A DNA stretch of 64,000 nucleotides from Aquincola tertiaricarbonis. GTDB lineage: Bacteria; Pseudomonadota; Gammaproteobacteria; Burkholderiales; Burkholderiaceae_C. Positions 35,015 to 44,031 of this stretch are shown piece after piece (within the stretch, counting starts at the first letter, position 1; each line of letters begins with the position of its first letter). The notes under the pieces were generated by a model that was not told where the DNA came from, did no database searches, and saw only the letters and a list, made by a program, of their open reading frames with translations. Both the position numbers and the translations under genes were made by a program. The stretch spans positions 186,001 to 250,000 of the forward strand of contig NZ_JZUE01000006.1 of assembly GCF_000969605.1 (NCBI RefSeq), given 5' to 3'.

Positions 35015-35575
35015 ATGGTGGTGCTGCCTGTGACACTCCTTTCTCGCCGCCGAGTGCTTCAGCTTTGCGCGATCACCGCATATGCCGACGTGGCACTTGC
35101 CAACAGCCCAACGCCTTATGAGGTGGTGGGCTGGAATGCCCTCACCCCGCCAGGCTGGGACCCGCTGCGATCGTTCAAAAACCTTGATGAGATGGCCGGG
35201 CTGGACGATTCCGACCCCAGGGTCAAAAAGCTGAATGAGCGGCTGCGCCAGGTACTGGATACCGCACCGGTCATCGCCTCATTGGATGGTCGATCTATAA
35301 GGATGTCTGGCTTCGTTGTGCCGCTGGAAACCAGCCGCGAGGGATTGCTCGAGTTTTTGCTGGTGCCGTACTTCGGGGCTTGCATTCACTCGCCCCCGCC
35401 CGCAGCCAACCAGATCGTGCACGTGCGTTCTGAGCGCCCTGTCAAGGGGTTCACTGCGATGAGCACCGTCTGGATCAGCGGGGTCTTGCGGGTTGCACGC
35501 ACGAGCAGCGAGCATGGCGCCAGCGGCTATCGGATGAAGGCGGTGCTCGTTGAGCCATATACCGGCAAGCGCTAG
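35015..35575 (+). CDS. DUF3299 domain protein, probably exported
   Basis: 186 residues from the ATG at 35015; TTG codons at 34994 and 34997 are in frame but lie inside the hairpin. SRRRVLQLCAITAYADVALA is a twin-arginine-like signal. The body matches DUF3299: VVGWNALTPPGWDP, IRMSGFVVPLETSREGLLEFLLVPYFGACIH (landmarks GFVVPLE and VPYFGACIH) and SPPPAANQIV. DUF3299 proteins are periplasmic or lipoproteins of unknown role, often near metal or lipoprotein export genes. It follows the MBL lipoprotein, and the pair may act together. Confidence 0.85.
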   Translation: MVVLPVTLLSRRRVLQLCAITAYADVALANSPTPYEVVGWNALTPPGWDPLRSFKNLDEMAGLDDSDPRVKKLNERLRQVLDTAPVIASLDGRSIRMSGFVVPLETSREGLLEFLLVPYFGACIHSPPPAANQIVHVRSERPVKGFTAMSTVWISGVLRVARTSSEHGASGYRMKAVLVEPYTGKR

Positions 35576-35861
35576 CTTGGTGGACTGATAGCGCTCCAGC
35601 TCCTTCAGGGATCAACGGGGCCTGTGTGCGGCTCCGACCGGCGGCGGCGAGATTAGGACAGCGGATGTCCGTTCAGGGTCGGTAGTGCCAGTTCGCGGCC
35701 GGTCACAGCGTCATTCAGCGGCGATAGACGCCGCGGCGTCGCGCGGTTGACCGGTCAGGAGAACGGAGCGGTCATCGGGGGAGCCGGTCCGCACCATCGA
35801 ACCCCCTACTCCCTTCCGTGCAATGCGCCAATTGCACCGCCCCTAACTCATTCCACCCCCC
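35576..35861. other. Non-coding stretch at the right edge of the accessory segment
   Basis: 286 bases with no supportable gene. Two short palindromic elements, GGACAGCGGATGTCC near 35657-35671 and CGGCGATAGACGCCG near 35719-35733, suggest degenerate mobile-element or repeat sequence, but no transposase fragment could be established. Confidence 0.4.
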
Positions 35862-36650
35862 TCACCTCACCCCAAACGCCGCCGTCCCCGCCGTCCGCCC
35901 GGCGTCATGCACTGCCACCACCAGCTGGGTGCTGCCGTTGTCCAGCGGATAGGCCAGCGCGATGCCGGTGGCGGTCTGGTTGGGCAGGGCGCAGGGGGCG
36001 GGGCCGAAGCGCAGGGTGACGTCGAAGACGTTCTTGCCGGAGGCGCGCGGCAGCACCGTGCCGCTGAAGTTGCAGCCGCTCAAGCCGCTGGCGGTGAGGT
36101 TGCCGTTGGCCGCCACCGTCACCGACTGCACTTCTCCTTGCAGCGTGGTGAGCGTCCAGCTGCCTTGCACCATGGCCGGCAGCGCACGGGCCTCGTAGCG
36201 GTAGGTACTGCTGGGGTCGGGGCCGACGCTGAAGCTGGCCGAGCCCTGCGACGTGGCCAGCGTGCCGGCCAAGGTCCCGGCGGCCGTGCCGGTGCTGGCG
36301 CTCAAGTTGAGCACCATGGGCGGCGCGGTGCCGAAGTCGCGCAGGTCGGTGGCGCGGATGCCGCTGGTCGACGCACTGCTGCCGCCCTGGAAGAAGCCCG
36401 ACACCAGCAAGCGCCCGTTGGACTGCTGCCCATACAGCGCCCACAGCTGGCCGTTGTCCAGCACCAGCATCTGCAGCGACAGCGCGCTGCTGCCATTGAG
36501 CGCGCCGCCATACACCCCCTCCGCGGAAAAGGCGGCGCTGGCCGGCGTGCCCGCATCGCCCTCGCCACCACCGCCGCCGCCACAGCCGGCCAGCAGGCCC
36601 AGCCCCGCCAGCGCGCCGATGCGCCAGGCGCTTGCCTCGAGAATCTTCAA
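35862..36650 (-). CDS. Secreted lipoprotein of unknown function (TTG start)
   Basis: 262 residues. No ATG is available; TTG at 36650 has GGAGG seven bases upstream and gives the start LKILEASAWRIGALAGLG followed by the lipobox LLAGC and a Gly-rich linker GGGGGGEGDAG. The mature part is beta-rich, with an eight-stranded-barrel-like pattern (VYGGALNGSSALSLQMLVLDNG, GSWTLTTLQGEV) and one Cys pair (SGCNFSG, APCALP). It reads as a small-molecule or polymer-binding surface lipoprotein, but no family is recognised. Divergent from a LysR gene. Confidence 0.8.
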   Translation of the reverse strand: MKILEASAWRIGALAGLGLLAGCGGGGGGEGDAGTPASAAFSAEGVYGGALNGSSALSLQMLVLDNGQLWALYGQQSNGRLLVSGFFQGGSSASTSGIRATDLRDFGTAPPMVLNLSASTGTAAGTLAGTLATSQGSASFSVGPDPSSTYRYEARALPAMVQGSWTLTTLQGEVQSVTVAANGNLTASGLSGCNFSGTVLPRASGKNVFDVTLRFGPAPCALPNQTATGIALAYPLDNGSTQLVVAVHDAGRTAGTAAFGVR

Positions 36651-36784
36651 GGAATGTCCTCCGTGCTTGTTCTTGATCCCCCGCGCCTGGCCAGACTGCG
36701 CAGGCGGGGCACCACGATAAGCGCGGCCGAGGGCCCCAAAGCGGTGACTTTTGACCGCGCAGCCAGCCGCCACAATGCAGCCCG

Positions 36785-37687
36785 ATGGACCGCCTGCATG
36801 CCATGACCGTCTTCGTCGCCGTCGTCGATACCGGCGGCTTTGCCGCGGCGGCGCGCAAGCTGGATCTGTCGCCGCCGGTGGTCACGCGGGCGGTGGCGGA
36901 GCTGGAAGAACGGCTGGGCCTGCGGCTGCTCACCCGCACCACGCGGGTGGTGCGGGTGACCGATGCCGGCGCCCGCTATGCCGAGGACTGCCGGCGCATC
37001 CTGGCCGAGATCGAGGAGGCCGAGGTGGCGGCCGCCGGCACCCATGCCGCGCCGCGCGGCACGCTCACCATCACCGCGCCGGTGCTGTTCGGCCAGCTCT
37101 ACGTGGTGCCGGTGCTGGCGCGCTACCTGCAGCAGCATCCGCAGGTGGAGGCGCAATGCCTGTTCCTCGACCGCATGGTCAACATCGTGGAAGAAGGCAT
37201 CGACGTGGCGGTGCGTATCGGCGAGCTGCCCGACTCATCGCTGCAGGCGGTGCGGGTGGGCCGGGTGCGCCGCATGCTGGTGGCATCACCTTCCTACCTG
37301 GCCGCGGCCGGCGTGCCGCGGCATCCGGCCGACCTGGCTGCGGGCCACACGCTGCTGTCCGCCGGGGTGAACACGCCGGTGGCCGACTGGCGCTTCAACG
37401 AAGGTGGACGGTCGCTGGTGCTGCCGTTGCCGGTGCGGCTGCGCACCACCAGCAACGGCTCGGTCATCACCGCCGCGCTGGCGCACCTGGGCATTGCGCG
37501 CCTGCTGAGCTACCAGGCCGCGCCGCACCTGCGAGACGGCACGCTGGTGCCGGTGCTGGAAGCCTTCGAGACCGCGCCGCTGCCCATCCATGTGGTGCAC
37601 CTGGAAGGCCGGCGCGCCACCGGCAAGGTGCGCGGCTTCATCGACATGGCCGTGGCCAGCCTGCGGGCCGATCCGTTCCTCAACTGA
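36785..37687 (+). CDS. LysR family transcriptional regulator
   Basis: 300 residues of the CrgA-like LysR branch: MDRLHAMTVFVAVVDTGGFAAAARKL, LSPPVVTRAVAELEERLGLRLL, then RGTLTITAPVLFGQLYVVPVL opening the effector domain. This branch often controls adjacent glutathione-transferase or oxidoreductase genes. The next genes, an FMN-barrel protein and a GST, lie on the opposite strand, overlapping its end by eight bases, so a regulatory link is possible but not shown. Confidence 0.92.
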   Translation: MDRLHAMTVFVAVVDTGGFAAAARKLDLSPPVVTRAVAELEERLGLRLLTRTTRVVRVTDAGARYAEDCRRILAEIEEAEVAAAGTHAAPRGTLTITAPVLFGQLYVVPVLARYLQQHPQVEAQCLFLDRMVNIVEEGIDVAVRIGELPDSSLQAVRVGRVRRMLVASPSYLAAAGVPRHPADLAAGHTLLSAGVNTPVADWRFNEGGRSLVLPLPVRLRTTSNGSVITAALAHLGIARLLSYQAAPHLRDGTLVPVLEAFETAPLPIHVVHLEGRRATGKVRGFIDMAVASLRADPFLN

Positions 37688-38588
37688 TCCGCCGCCACTG
37701 CAGCGGCAGGGCCCGCGGCAGCCACCACCCGGCCTGCAGCTGGAAGCGCACCGCGCGCTGCGCACGGTCGAGCGCGGCCACGTCGGGGCCGTCCCATACC
37801 AGCTCGGCGCGGCCGGTGAGCGTGAGCAGGTCGCCGCTGTCGAAGTCGATGAACAGCAGGCCCGCCCGCGGGTCCACCATCAGGTTGCCCAGCGTCATGA
37901 ACATCTGGTTGCCCGAGTAGTCGGGCAGCAGCAGCGTGTGCGCGTCCTCGATCTTGACAAAGCCGGGCGGGCCGCCGCGGTGCGACACGTCCGCGCCGCC
38001 GGCCGGCCGATCGGCCGTGGCCGGTGCGCGGCTGGCGATGAACAGCGTGTCGGCCCGCGACACCAGCGCCTGGGCCGCGGCATCCAGCATCGACAGGGAT
38101 TGCGCCGGCGCAGCGGCAGGCCCGTCGGCGGCCTTCATCATCGGCTCGCGCCGCTGGATGTACTGCGGGCAGTTGCCGACCGACTGCGTGATGGCCACGC
38201 CGAAGCCGCCGGCCTCCACCGCGGTCACCTGCCCGTTGGCACGGTTGCGCCGGCGGGTCTGCGGCTCGATGCCCAGCAGCCCGATCTCGGCGCCCGGCTG
38301 CAGGTGCCCGGCCATCGGGTCGCCGGGCAGCGGCAGCGCGCCCACAAGCAGCTGCTGCGCATCCGGCGCCTGGATGAAGCCCGGCGGACCCACCAGCACC
38401 GAAGCCCAGGGCCGGCCCTGCGCATCGGCCATGCCGGCCAGCAGCATCGGCAGCTGCTCGAAGAAGCGCTGGTGCTGCTCGGGCATGTGGTCGCGGATCA
38501 CGCGCGGGCCGATCTCGGCCATGCGCGCCTGCATGCCGACCAGGCGCTGCACGGCCTGCTCGCCTTCGTGGAAGGGTGCGGCGATCAT
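37680..38588 (-). CDS. Pyridoxamine-5'-phosphate-oxidase-like FMN-binding split-barrel protein
   Basis: 302 residues starting [18 protein letters not shown]; the ATG overlaps the stop of the GST gene (ATGA), so translation is coupled. The split-barrel landmarks are [22 protein letters not shown] and, in the second half, DTLFIASRA with [20 protein letters not shown]. The protein looks like two fused barrels, one per half. Members bind FMN, F420 or haem and reduce quinones or other electrophiles. With GST as partner, a detoxification or redox role is likely. Confidence 0.88.
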   Translation of the reverse strand: MIAAPFHEGEQAVQRLVGMQARMAEIGPRVIRDHMPEQHQRFFEQLPMLLAGMADAQGRPWASVLVGPPGFIQAPDAQQLLVGALPLPGDPMAGHLQPGAEIGLLGIEPQTRRRNRANGQVTAVEAGGFGVAITQSVGNCPQYIQRREPMMKAADGPAAAPAQSLSMLDAAAQALVSRADTLFIASRAPATADRPAGGADVSHRGGPPGFVKIEDAHTLLLPDYSGNQMFMTLGNLMVDPRAGLLFIDFDSGDLLTLTGRAELVWDGPDVAALDRAQRAVRFQLQAGWWLPRALPLQWRRIS

Positions 38589-39241
38589 GATGCGTTCACC
38601 GACAGGCCGACGGCCGTGCGCGGCATCGGCACGAAGCCGGGCAGCGATTCGATGCGCCGCAGCCAGGCCCGCACCGCGGCATAGGGCGCCAGGTCCACGT
38701 TGCCTTCGGGCGCGGCGGCGATGTAGCTGTAGCCCGCGATGTCGGCCAGCGTGGCCTCGTCGCCGGTGAGGAAGGCACGGCCGGCCAGCACCGGCTCCAT
38801 CACGCCCAGCAGCTGGTGCGCGCGGCCGATGGCGCCGGGTGCATCCAGCGTGGCGCCGAACACCGTGACCAGCCGCGCCGCCGCCGGGCCGAACGCAATG
38901 GGCCCGGCCGCGGCCGACAGCCACACCTGCACCGCGGCCTGCCCCTCGGGCGTGGCCGGCAACCAGCGGCGAGCGGGGTCGTACCGGGTGGCCAGGTACA
39001 CCAGGATGGCGTTGGAGTCGTGCACCACGGTGCCGCCGTCGTCGATCACCGGCACCTGGCCGAACGGATTCAGGCGCAGGAAGGCGGGGCGCTTGTGCTC
39101 GCCCTGCACCAGGTCGACGTCCACCAGCCTGCATGGCAGGCCCAGCAACGACAGCGCAAGCTCCACGCGGTGGCAGTGGCCGGACAGGGCGTGGCGGTAG
39201 AGGGTGACGGGGGCGGCGGGTGCGGGACGGGTGGGGGTCAT
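38585..39241 (-). CDS. Glutathione S-transferase family protein
   Basis: 218 residues from [15 protein letters not shown] stands six bases before the ATG at 39241; the in-frame ATG at 39253 is an alternative. The thioredoxin-like N-domain has [17 protein letters not shown] (Ser/Cys near the glutathione thiol), [12 protein letters not shown] with the cis-Pro, and [11 protein letters not shown] for gamma-glutamyl binding. The helical C-domain contains [13 protein letters not shown]. It conjugates or reduces electrophiles with glutathione in the cytoplasm and is co-expressed with the FMN-barrel protein. Confidence 0.92.
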   Translation of the reverse strand: MTPTRPAPAAPVTLYRHALSGHCHRVELALSLLGLPCRLVDVDLVQGEHKRPAFLRLNPFGQVPVIDDGGTVVHDSNAILVYLATRYDPARRWLPATPEGQAAVQVWLSAAAGPIAFGPAAARLVTVFGATLDAPGAIGRAHQLLGVMEPVLAGRAFLTGDEATLADIAGYSYIAAAPEGNVDLAPYAAVRAWLRRIESLPGFVPMPRTAVGLSVNAS

Positions 39242-39388
39242 GTCGGGCTCCATGTGTGTCGCCTTGCAAGTGGCGGCGGCGTGGACGGACTGTGGCGCCG
39301 GGTGGCCGCAGACAGAAGCCTCATGCGGACCAAGTCACCGTTACAGGAGCTGGAACAGTGGCCGTCTTCGGTTGGCGCCAGCATCACC

Positions 39389-39413
39389 AAAACTTGTCAT
39401 CGCACTAAAACTT
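39389..39413 (+). promoter_or_regulatory. Direct repeat upstream of the TRAP / oxoprolinase operon
   Basis: AAAACTT occurs at 39389-39395 and 39407-39413, 18 bases apart, in the 245-base gap before the TRAP receptor gene. This is the only AT-rich spot there, and it may mark the promoter or a regulator site. Evidence is limited to this repeat. Confidence 0.25.
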
Positions 39414-39486
39414 TTCTCGTTGGACGCTGCGGGAGCGTTCACCGACAGTCACTCGCCAGACCCCTTTCTTGACGAGGACGACACCG

Positions 39487-40449
39487 ATGAAACGCCTGAT
39501 CGTCGCCGGCGCCGCCGCGCTGTGCTCCCTGGCGGCGCAGTCCGCCACCAGCTGGAACCTGTCGGCCGAGCAGCCGGATGCCAACTACCTGACGCAGAAC
39601 GTGCGGCAGTTCGCCGACGAGGTGAAGGCCGCCACCAAGGGCGAGCTGGAGTTCAAGGTGCAGAGCAACAGCGTGCTGCTCAAGCGGCCCGAGGTGAAGC
39701 GCGGGGTGCAGCAGGGCATCGTCCCGATCGGCGAGTTCCTGATGTCGGCGCTGGGCAATGAAGACCCGATGTTCGAGATCGACAGCGTGCCCTTCCTGGC
39801 CAACTCCTTCGACGCCACCGAGAAGCTGTGGAAGGCCGCCCGCGAGCAGATCGCGCAGCGGCTGGACAAGCAGGGCATCGTGCTGGTGTACGGCGCGCCG
39901 TGGCCGCCGCAGGGCATCTACACCAAGACACCGGTGGCCACCGTGGCCGACTTCAAGGGCGCACGCTTCCGCGCCTACAGCGCCTCCACCAGCCGCATGG
40001 TCACGCTGATGGGCGCGGTGCCCACCACCATCCAGACGGCCGAGGTGCCGCAGGCCTTTTCCACCGGCGTGATCGACATGATGATCACCTCGCCCGCCAC
40101 CGGCGTGGACACCCAGGCCTGGGACTACGTCAAGCACTACTACGACGTGCAGGCCTTCATCCCGCAGGCCATCGTCATCGCCAACAAGCGCGCCCTGATG
40201 GCCCTGCCCGCCGAGCAGCGCCAGGCCGTGATGGACGCCGGCAGGAAGGCCGAGGCCCGCGGCTGGCAGATGGGCCGCGAGCTCACCGCCAAGCTCACGC
40301 AGACGCTGGCCGGCAAGGGCATCGCGGTGCATCCGGTGCCGCCGGCGATGGCGCCCGAGCTGAACAGGATCGGCCAGACCATGGCCGAAGAATGGCTGAA
40401 GAAGGCCGGCCCCGACGGCGCCAAGGTGCTGGAAGCGTACCGCCGCTGA
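39487..40449 (+). CDS. TRAP transporter substrate-binding protein (DctP family)
   Basis: 320 residues with a signal peptide ending near LAAQSA. DctP landmarks are the mature start SWNLSAEQPDANYLTQNVRQFADEV, the conserved Arg in FKGARFRAYSAS that salt-bridges the ligand carboxylate, and AFIPQAIVIANKRAL. GAGG precedes the ATG at 39487. It is the periplasmic receptor of the TRAP transporter encoded next and, because oxoprolinase genes follow, 5-oxoproline (pyroglutamate) is the predicted ligand. Confidence 0.93.
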   Translation: MKRLIVAGAAALCSLAAQSATSWNLSAEQPDANYLTQNVRQFADEVKAATKGELEFKVQSNSVLLKRPEVKRGVQQGIVPIGEFLMSALGNEDPMFEIDSVPFLANSFDATEKLWKAAREQIAQRLDKQGIVLVYGAPWPPQGIYTKTPVATVADFKGARFRAYSASTSRMVTLMGAVPTTIQTAEVPQAFSTGVIDMMITSPATGVDTQAWDYVKHYYDVQAFIPQAIVIANKRALMALPAEQRQAVMDAGRKAEARGWQMGRELTAKLTQTLAGKGIAVHPVPPAMAPELNRIGQTMAEEWLKKAGPDGAKVLEAYRR

Positions 40450-40485
40450 ACCTGCCGCCCGGCATCCACCGCCAAGGAGCAAGAC

Positions 40486-40992
40486 ATGTCCGTGCTCGAC
40501 CGCCTGGCGCGGGCCTCCGGGGCCGCGGCCGCCGTGGCGCTGGCCGCCATCGGCCTGGTGATCACCGCGCAGATCATCGCCCGCCTGGCCGGCCAGCAGA
40601 TACCCGCGGCCGACGACTTCGCGGCCTGGGCGATGGCCGCCTCCGCCTTCCTCGCCCTGCCCTACGCGATGCGCCACGGCGACCACATCCGCGTGACGCT
40701 GGTGCTGCAGTTCCTGCCCCGGGGCTGGCACCGCGGCTTCGAGCTGCTGGCCTCGGCCATCGGCTTCGCGCTGGCGGCCTGGGCCGCCTGGCACACCGCG
40801 GTGTTTGTCTTCGACTCGTGGCAGTACGACGAGGTGGCGCAAGGCATGTTGAAGGTGCCGCTGTGGATACCGCAGCTGGCCATGGCCATCGGCATGGCGC
40901 TGCTGGCGCTGATGCTGGCCGACCGCCTGCTGCGCTGCCTGGGCGGCAGGCCGCTGCCCGATGCCGGCGCCGACGTGGCGCGCACCGAATGA
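40486..40992 (+). CDS. TRAP transporter small permease (DctQ family)
   Basis: 168 residues with four membrane helices. The DctQ signature region is IPAADDFAAWAMAASAFLALPYAMRHGDHIRVTLV (landmarks DDFAAW and HGDHIRV). It pairs with the large DctM subunit encoded 37 bases downstream to form the sodium-driven inner-membrane permease. Confidence 0.92.
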   Translation: MSVLDRLARASGAAAAVALAAIGLVITAQIIARLAGQQIPAADDFAAWAMAASAFLALPYAMRHGDHIRVTLVLQFLPRGWHRGFELLASAIGFALAAWAAWHTAVFVFDSWQYDEVAQGMLKVPLWIPQLAMAIGMALLALMLADRLLRCLGGRPLPDAGADVARTE

Positions 40993-41029
40993 CCGCCGCC
41001 TTCCCTCCCTTCTCGCGAAAGCCCACGCC

Positions 41030-42328
41030 GTGAGCGATCTTGCGCAAGCCGCCGTGCTGATGGCGGTGCTGTTCCTGCTGTTGGGCCTGGGCGTGTGGGT
41101 GGCGCTGGCCCTCATCGCCTGCGGCCTGGCCGGGCTGATGCTGTTCACCTCGGCGCCGCCGGGGGTGCTGTTCGCCACCACCGGCTGGGGCTCCACCGCC
41201 AGCTGGGCGCTGACCGCGCTGCCGCTGTTCATCTGGATGGGCGAGATCCTCTACCGCACGCGGCTGGCGGAGGACATGTTCTCCGGCCTCGGCCCCTGGG
41301 TGCAGAACCTGCCGGGCCGGCTGCTGCATGTCAACGTGCTGGGCTGCGGCATCTTCGCCGCGGTCAGCGGCTCGTCGGCGGCCACCGCGGCCACCATCGG
41401 CAAGATCTCGCTGCCCGAGCTCAAGGCGCGCGGCTATGACGAAAGCATCGCCGTCGGTTCGCTGGCCGGTGCGGGCACGCTGGGCCTGCTGATCCCGCCG
41501 TCCATCGTGATGATCGTCTACGGCGTAGCCGCGCAGGTGTCCATCGTCAAGCTGTTCACCGCGGGCATCCTGCCCGGCATCATGATGATGGTGCTGTTCT
41601 CGGGCTACATCGCGCTGTGGTCGCTGCGCCATCCGGGCAAGGTGCCGAAGGACGAACAGCAGGTGTCCTGGCCCGAGCGCTTCAAGCGGCTGCGGCTGCT
41701 GGCGCCGGTGGGGCTGCTGATCGCGGGCGTGATCGGCTCCATCTACGCCGGCGTGGCCACGGCCACCGAGGCCGCGGCCATCGGCGTCATCGGCTCGCTG
41801 CTGATCGCGGGGCTGGGCGGCTCGCTGACCAGGGCGTCGTTCGTGGCCAGCCTGATGGGCGCGGCACGCACCAGCTGCATGATCACCTTCATCCTCATCG
41901 GCGCGGCCTACCTCACCAGCGCGATGAGCTTCACCGGCCTGCCGGCCAACGTCGCGGCCTGGATCTCGTCGCTGGGCCTGTCGGCCTACGGGCTGCTGGC
42001 GGTGCTCACGGTGTTCTTCGTGCTGCTGGGCTGCTTCCTGGACGGCATCTCCATCGTGGTGCTGACCAGCGCGGTGCTGATGCCCGCGGTGCTGGCCGCC
42101 GGCATCGACCCGCTGTGGTTCGGCATCTACCTGATCCTGGTGGTGGAGATGGCGCAGATCACGCCGCCGGTGGGCTTCAACCTGTTCGTCATCCAGGGCA
42201 TCACCGGGCTGCAGCTGTTCCGGCTGGCGCGCATGGCCTTCCCCTTCTTCCTGCTGCTGGTGCTGGCCACGGTGCTGATCACGGTCTTTCCGCAGATCGT
42301 GATGGTGCTGCCCGGCGCGATGGGCTGA
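41030..42328 (+). CDS. TRAP transporter large permease (DctM family)
   Basis: 432 residues from GTG (VSDLAQAAVLMAVLF) at 41030; an internal ATG at 41060 would cut into the first helix. Around twelve hydrophobic segments. DctM landmarks are ALPLFIWMGEILYRT, the loop GSSAATAATIGKISLPELKARGYD, GTLGLLIPPSIVMIVYG and ITPPVGFNLFVIQG. It forms the transport channel with the DctQ subunit. The next gene, pxpB, starts six bases after its stop. Confidence 0.92.
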   Translation: MSDLAQAAVLMAVLFLLLGLGVWVALALIACGLAGLMLFTSAPPGVLFATTGWGSTASWALTALPLFIWMGEILYRTRLAEDMFSGLGPWVQNLPGRLLHVNVLGCGIFAAVSGSSAATAATIGKISLPELKARGYDESIAVGSLAGAGTLGLLIPPSIVMIVYGVAAQVSIVKLFTAGILPGIMMMVLFSGYIALWSLRHPGKVPKDEQQVSWPERFKRLRLLAPVGLLIAGVIGSIYAGVATATEAAAIGVIGSLLIAGLGGSLTRASFVASLMGAARTSCMITFILIGAAYLTSAMSFTGLPANVAAWISSLGLSAYGLLAVLTVFFVLLGCFLDGISIVVLTSAVLMPAVLAAGIDPLWFGIYLILVVEMAQITPPVGFNLFVIQGITGLQLFRLARMAFPFFLLLVLATVLITVFPQIVMVLPGAMG

Positions 42329-42334
42329 GGCCGC

Positions 42335-43054
42335 ATGCCAAGCGAGCCCATCCGCCCCGTGGGCGACAGCGCCTTGCTGATCGGCTTCGGCGACCGCGTG
42401 GACCTGCGCATCAGCCACCGGGTGCATGCCTTCGTGGCGCACCTGCTGGCGCATCCGCTGCGCTCGGTGCGCGACGTGGTGCCCGCCTTCAGCACCGTGA
42501 CGCTGCATTACCGGCCCGAGCAGGTGCCCGGCAGCGGCGGCACGCCCTACGAGCGGCTGCGGCTGCAGGTGCAGCAGCGGCTGGAGATCGACCTCGATGC
42601 GCAGGCCGCCGAGCCGCGGCTGTTCGAGGTGCCCGTGTGGTACGGCGGCGAGGCCGGCCCCGACCTGGACGACGTGGCCCGCCAGCGCGGCCTGCCGCGC
42701 GACGAGGTGATCCGCCGCCACGGCGCATCGCCGCATGTGGTGTACATGCTGGGCTTCGCGCCGGGCTTCCCGTTCATCGGCGGGCTGGACCCGGCACTGC
42801 AGATGCCGCGCCGCACCACGCCGCGCACCTCGGTGCCGCCGGGCTCGGTGGCCATCGCCCGCGACCAGACCTGCATCTATCCGCTGGCCACGCCGGGCGG
42901 CTGGAACATCATCGGCCGCACGCCGCTGAAGCTGTTCGACGCCACCGCCGAGCCGCCCTGCCTGCTGGGCCCGGGCGATGCCATCCGCTTCCTGCCGATC
43001 GACCAGGCGGCCTACCAGGCCCTGGCGGCGGCCGCGCCTGCCCACGCCGCATGA
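42335..43054 (+). CDS. pxpB: 5-oxoprolinase subunit PxpB
   Basis: 239 residues, also known as KipI / allophanate-hydrolase-subunit-1-like. Landmarks are PVGDSALLIGFGDRVD, VPVWYGGEAGPDLDDVA, and MLGFAPGFPFIGGLDPALQMPR followed by TPGGWNIIGRTPLKLFD. With PxpC it forms the ATP-dependent complex that opens 5-oxoproline to glutamate in bacteria. Its stop overlaps the pxpC start (ATGA). Confidence 0.95.
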   Translation: MPSEPIRPVGDSALLIGFGDRVDLRISHRVHAFVAHLLAHPLRSVRDVVPAFSTVTLHYRPEQVPGSGGTPYERLRLQVQQRLEIDLDAQAAEPRLFEVPVWYGGEAGPDLDDVARQRGLPRDEVIRRHGASPHVVYMLGFAPGFPFIGGLDPALQMPRRTTPRTSVPPGSVAIARDQTCIYPLATPGGWNIIGRTPLKLFDATAEPPCLLGPGDAIRFLPIDQAAYQALAAAAPAHAA

Positions 43055-44031
43055 ACAGCATCACCGTGCTCAAGCCCGGCGCGCAGACGCAGCTGCAGGA
43101 CGAGGGCCGCTACGGCTGGCAGCGCTTCGGCGTGCCGGTGGGCGGCGCGATGGACCTGTGGTCGCACCGCGTGGCCAACCTGCTGGCCGGCAATGCGGCC
43201 GACGAGGCAACGCTGGAGATCCTGCTGACCGGCCCCAGCCTGCGCTTCGAGGCGGCGGCCTGCATCGCGCTGTGCGGTGCCGACCTGTCCGCCCAGGTGG
43301 GCGACGAGCCGCTGCCCATGTACGAACGCATCCAGCTGCCGGCCGGCGCGCAGCTGGACTTCGGCAGGCGCGTGAACGGCCTGCGCTGCTACCTGGCGGT
43401 GCGCGGCGGCTTCGCGGTGCCGCCGGTGATGGGCAGCCGCAGCACCTTCGTGCGCGGCGGCTTCGGCGGCTTCCAGGGCCGTGCGCTGCGCAAGGGCGAC
43501 GTCCTGCCCATCGGCGCCGGCCAGCCCGCCGAGCTGCCTCCGGCGGTGCTGCCCGAGGACATCAGCGTGCCGGTGCCGCTGGCCGCCGCGCAGGCGGTGA
43601 CGCCGGTGCGCATGGTGCCGGGCGAACATGCGGCGCTGTTCGCGCCCGAGGTGCATGCACTGATGGCGCAGGCCACCTACCAGCTCAGCCCGCAGTCCGA
43701 CCGCATGGGCTACCGGCTGGAAGGCCCGGCGCTGCCGCGGCTGCCCGGCGGCGAGCTGATCTCCGAAGGCGTGAGCTTCGGCACCGTGCAGGTGCCGCCC
43801 GACGGCCAGCCCATCGTGCTGATGGCCGAGCGACAGAGCGCAGGCGGCTATCCCAAGATCGCCCACGTGGCCAGCGTGGACCTGCCGCTGCTGGCCCAGA
43901 TGGCGCCGCGGCAGGCGTTGCGCTTCGTGCCCGTCACGCTGGCGCAGGCGCAGGCGCTGCACCTTGAACGCGAGCGGCAGCTGCAGGCCCTGCGGCCGCT
44001 GCTGCTCGGCCCACCAGGAGCCCCGACATGA
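43051..44031 (+). CDS. pxpC: 5-oxoprolinase subunit PxpC
   Basis: 326 residues, also called KipA / biotin-dependent carboxyltransferase-like. Landmarks are LKPGAQTQLQDEGRYGWQRF, GVPVGGAMDLWSHRVANLL, GLRCYLAVRGGFAVPPVMGSR and SDRMGYRLEGP. It is the partner of PxpB. Its start and stop both overlap the neighbouring genes by four bases, so PxpB, PxpC and PxpA are translated in a coupled way, which suits a stoichiometric complex. Confidence 0.95.
   Translation: MNSITVLKPGAQTQLQDEGRYGWQRFGVPVGGAMDLWSHRVANLLAGNAADEATLEILLTGPSLRFEAAACIALCGADLSAQVGDEPLPMYERIQLPAGAQLDFGRRVNGLRCYLAVRGGFAVPPVMGSRSTFVRGGFGGFQGRALRKGDVLPIGAGQPAELPPAVLPEDISVPVPLAAAQAVTPVRMVPGEHAALFAPEVHALMAQATYQLSPQSDRMGYRLEGPALPRLPGGELISEGVSFGTVQVPPDGQPIVLMAERQSAGGYPKIAHVASVDLPLLAQMAPRQALRFVPVTLAQAQALHLERERQLQALRPLLLGPPGAPT

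Noticed and set aside
40574-43045. 823-codon minus-strand frame across the TRAP and pxp genes
   Set aside because: Antisense shadow; the plus strand has clear transporter and oxoprolinase motifs with overlapping starts and stops.
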